Part shown: piece after piece, positions 5,451 through 6,673 of the stretch
Position numbering within the stretch: the first letter of the stretch is position 1
How the letters are laid out: every line of letters begins with the position of its first letter
NCBI GenBank assembly: GCA_025964075.1
Contig: JAOPZQ010000042.1
Span: 1 to 6,673, forward strand
Source of the DNA: Solirubrobacterales bacterium
GTDB lineage: Bacteria > Actinomycetota > Thermoleophilia > Solirubrobacterales > Solirubrobacteraceae
DNA length: 6,673 bases
Reading direction: 5' to 3'
Program-made: the position numbers and the translations under genes
The notes under the pieces: generated by a model
Database searches by the model: none
Told to the model about the DNA's origin: nothing
The model's input: the letters and a program-made list of their open reading frames with translations, nothing else

Positions 5451-5474
5451 CGGACGGCCGTGGGCCGCCGTCCG
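5451..5474. repeat. 8-bp inverted repeat before the leader Shine-Dalgarno
   Basis: CGGACGGC (5451-5458) and GCCGTCCG (5467-5474) form a perfect stem with an 8-nt loop. On the minus strand the hairpin ends 4 nt before AAGGAG. It could be an RNA hairpin controlling access to that site, or a DNA operator. The arm-to-arm distance of 16 bp fits a dimeric regulator contacting one face. Confidence 0.5.
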
Positions 5475-5661
5475 TCCTGATTCGTTCACCGCGCGCTGTC
5501 TCGAAGCGCGGCCCCGCCGGCGATCCGCCGATGCTCCCGCTTCCCGTGCCACGCGTCTGCTGTCCCGCGGGACGCACTCTCCTGGCCGCTGGACCGGGGC
5601 CCGAGGGTGGCGGCGCGCCCACCCCTTGGTGGACTTTCGGGATCGATCGCGGTGGCGCACG
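5475..5661. other. Non-coding gap with further inverted repeats
   Basis: No gene is supported here on either strand. Visible structure is CCGCGC/GCGCGG (5489-5494 with 5506-5511, 11-nt loop) and a perfect 12-bp palindrome GTCCCGCGGGAC (5562-5573). The gap must hold the promoters of the 111-aa gene and the secreted-protein gene, but I could not identify a convincing -35/-10 pair. A small RNA is possible but unsupported. Confidence 0.35.
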
Positions 5662-5691
5662 CTGGATGCCTCCCCAATCCGCATCCAGGAG
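5662..5691 (+). promoter_or_regulatory. Hairpin overlapping the Shine-Dalgarno of the secreted-protein gene
   Basis: CTGGATGC (5662-5669) pairs perfectly with GCATCCAG (5681-5688) around an 11-nt loop. The Shine-Dalgarno AGGAG (5687-5691), 8 nt before ATG 5700, starts inside the 3' arm. The loop begins CTCC (5670-5673), which is itself complementary to GGAG. Both features could mask the ribosome site. A DNA operator is the alternative. Confidence 0.5.
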
Positions 5692-5699
5692 CAGCGCCG

Positions 5700-6620
5700 A
5701 TGACCTTCCGACTCCCCACCCTCTTGACCGCCGCGGCGGTACTCGCGGCCGCCCCGGCCGCGCAGGCCGCGGCGGCGCCCGCGCTCGCCGTGGAGAAGCA
5801 CGCCACGACCGTGTCGACCTACGGCGACGCGATCGCGTGGTCGAGCTACGACGCCGCGAGCGGCGATTACAAGCTGATGCTCGATCGCGCCGGCCGGATC
5901 GCTCCCGCCGCGGTCGCGCGGTCCCGGACGGCCTTCGACGTCGACCTCGGCACGTCGCGCGGCGGCGCCCTCGTCGCCGTCTACTCGCGCGCCGGGAAGC
6001 TCTACGAGTACGTCGTCGCGTCCGCCAAGGAGCGCAAGCTCGCGGTCGCGGTCGCCGGCGCCAAACTCTCGCAGCCGACCGTGCTGGCCGGGCGGATCGC
6101 GTTCGTCGCGCGCGCCAAGGGCCACGACTCGCTCTACCTGCGCAAGGGCACGCGCGGCGTGGGCGCGGTGGTCTCCAGCTCGCCGGCGATCAGCGACCCC
6201 GACCTGTCGGGCACCCGGCTGGCGTTCGTGGCCACGACCGGCGCCGGGACGCTCCACCGCGTCGAGTCGCTGCGCGTCCAGACGCTCAGCGGCGCCGCCC
6301 GCACCGTCTACCAGGCGCGCAGCGGCGGCGCCAACGCCGCCGACATCGTCGGCCCGGCGTTCGACGCCGGCGGCACACACCTGTTCTGGGCGCGCCGGAA
6401 CATCGGCGCGGGCTCGGGCAATCGCTACGTGCGGCTGACGCTCGCCTCCGGCGAGCTTGCCTACGCGATCGGCACCGACAAGCTCTACAGCGCGAGCTGG
6501 ATCCGCGCGGCCGACGGGTTCGCGACCGCGCTGATCGGCGCCGACGACGACGCCTCCGCGCCCGGCGACGGCGTGACCGTCGCGACGACCGGCCCGCTCG
6601 CCTTCACCGCCCGCCCGTAG
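5700..6620 (+). CDS. Secreted beta-propeller-like repeat protein
   Basis: This 306-aa protein begins with a signal peptide (MTFRLPTLLTAAAVLAAAPAA): one Arg, a hydrophobic core at 7-18, and probable cleavage after AQA at residue 23. The mature part contains recurrent strand units of the form G-x-hydrophobic-A-aromatic-V near residues 42-48 (GDAIAWS), 89-95, 131-137 (GRIAFVA), 171-177 (GTRLAFV) and 225-231 (GTHLFWA). Each is followed by a turn and a second strand such as SLYLRKG or RYVRLTL. This resembles TolB/WD40-like propeller blades; about five are visible. No catalytic motif, lipobox or cell-wall anchor is seen, and the function is unknown. ATG 5700 is chosen for its AGGAG 8 nt upstream and because it gives a clean signal peptide; an in-frame ATG at 5607 would bury the signal sequence. 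The gene ends one nucleotide before the stop of the convergent gene at the window edge. Confidence 0.85.
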   Translation: MTFRLPTLLTAAAVLAAAPAAQAAAAPALAVEKHATTVSTYGDAIAWSSYDAASGDYKLMLDRAGRIAPAAVARSRTAFDVDLGTSRGGALVAVYSRAGKLYEYVVASAKERKLAVAVAGAKLSQPTVLAGRIAFVARAKGHDSLYLRKGTRGVGAVVSSSPAISDPDLSGTRLAFVATTGAGTLHRVESLRVQTLSGAARTVYQARSGGANAADIVGPAFDAGGTHLFWARRNIGAGSGNRYVRLTLASGELAYAIGTDKLYSASWIRAADGFATALIGADDDASAPGDGVTVATTGPLAFTARP

Positions 6621-6621
6621 C

Positions 6622-6673
6622 TCAGGCGTCGGCGAGCCGCCGCAGCAGCGGCGCGACCTGGTCGAGCAGCGCG
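6622..6673 (-). CDS. C-terminal end of an unidentified protein (continues beyond window)
   Basis: Read on the minus strand, the last 52 bases give ALLDQVAPLLRRLADA then TGA (6624-6622). The codons are GC-ending and the amphipathic leucine-rich helix is a typical protein C-terminus. The convergent arrangement with the secreted-protein gene (1 nt between stops) also fits. Too little is present to name a family. Confidence 0.5.
   Translation of the reverse strand, partial: ALLDQVAPLLRRLADA

Noticed and set aside
5607..5699. Earlier ATG for the secreted protein
   Set aside because: It would place 31 residues before the signal peptide and ignore the AGGAG in front of ATG 5700.
5424..6380. Minus-strand open frame of 318 codons
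   Set aside because: It is antisense to the secreted protein, which has a ribosome site, a signal peptide and repeats; the mirror frame is Arg/Gly-rich noise.

Overview
The window is a GC-rich (by eye about 70% GC), tightly packed stretch of bacterial chromosome. Nearly all codons end in G or C, and GTG is used as a start more than once. The set of genes, the form of the primary sigma factor (its region 4.2 ends in a tail unlike the usual RpoD tail) and a secreted alanine-rich beta-propeller-like protein suggest an actinobacterium, perhaps of the Thermoleophilia/Solirubrobacterales type. That placement is inference; no rRNA marker is present.

Layout. Bases 1-447 are the 3' end of an ArsB/SLC13-type membrane permease. 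It is followed 11 nt later by a complete fumarylacetoacetate-hydrolase-family enzyme (459-1256). A short A-run/T-run hairpin separates this from the convergent clpP (1865-1284, minus). clpP is divergent from pgsA (1965-2543), which is followed by a 176-nt regulatory gap and the primary sigma factor gene rpoD (2720-3847). A strong GC hairpin ends rpoD against a convergent two-gene minus-strand unit: a cysteine-dioxygenase-family cupin (4861-4355), then a GFA/CENP-V-type zinc protein (4331-3903). A tRNA-Tyr(GUA) gene lies at 4969-5050. Next come a 111-aa unrecognised minus-strand protein (5405-5070), a 294-nt gap rich in inverted repeats, a secreted repeat protein (5700-6620), and the last 16 codons of a minus-strand gene that leaves the window.

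How it fits together. Most of the window is housekeeping: protein turnover (ClpP), anionic phospholipid synthesis (PgsA), transcription (RpoD) and translation (tRNA-Tyr). Between these lie small metabolic genes. I see no mobile element, CRISPR array, toxin-antitoxin pair or defence locus. The unusual signals are small. The tRNA-Tyr acceptor stem carries a G-A mismatch. A 14-codon reading frame with a strong ribosome-binding site overlaps the start of the 111-aa gene. A hairpin may mask the Shine-Dalgarno of the secreted-protein gene. A dyad with paired direct repeats sits just upstream of the rpoD promoter. The terminator after the hydrolase resembles a REP-type palindrome.
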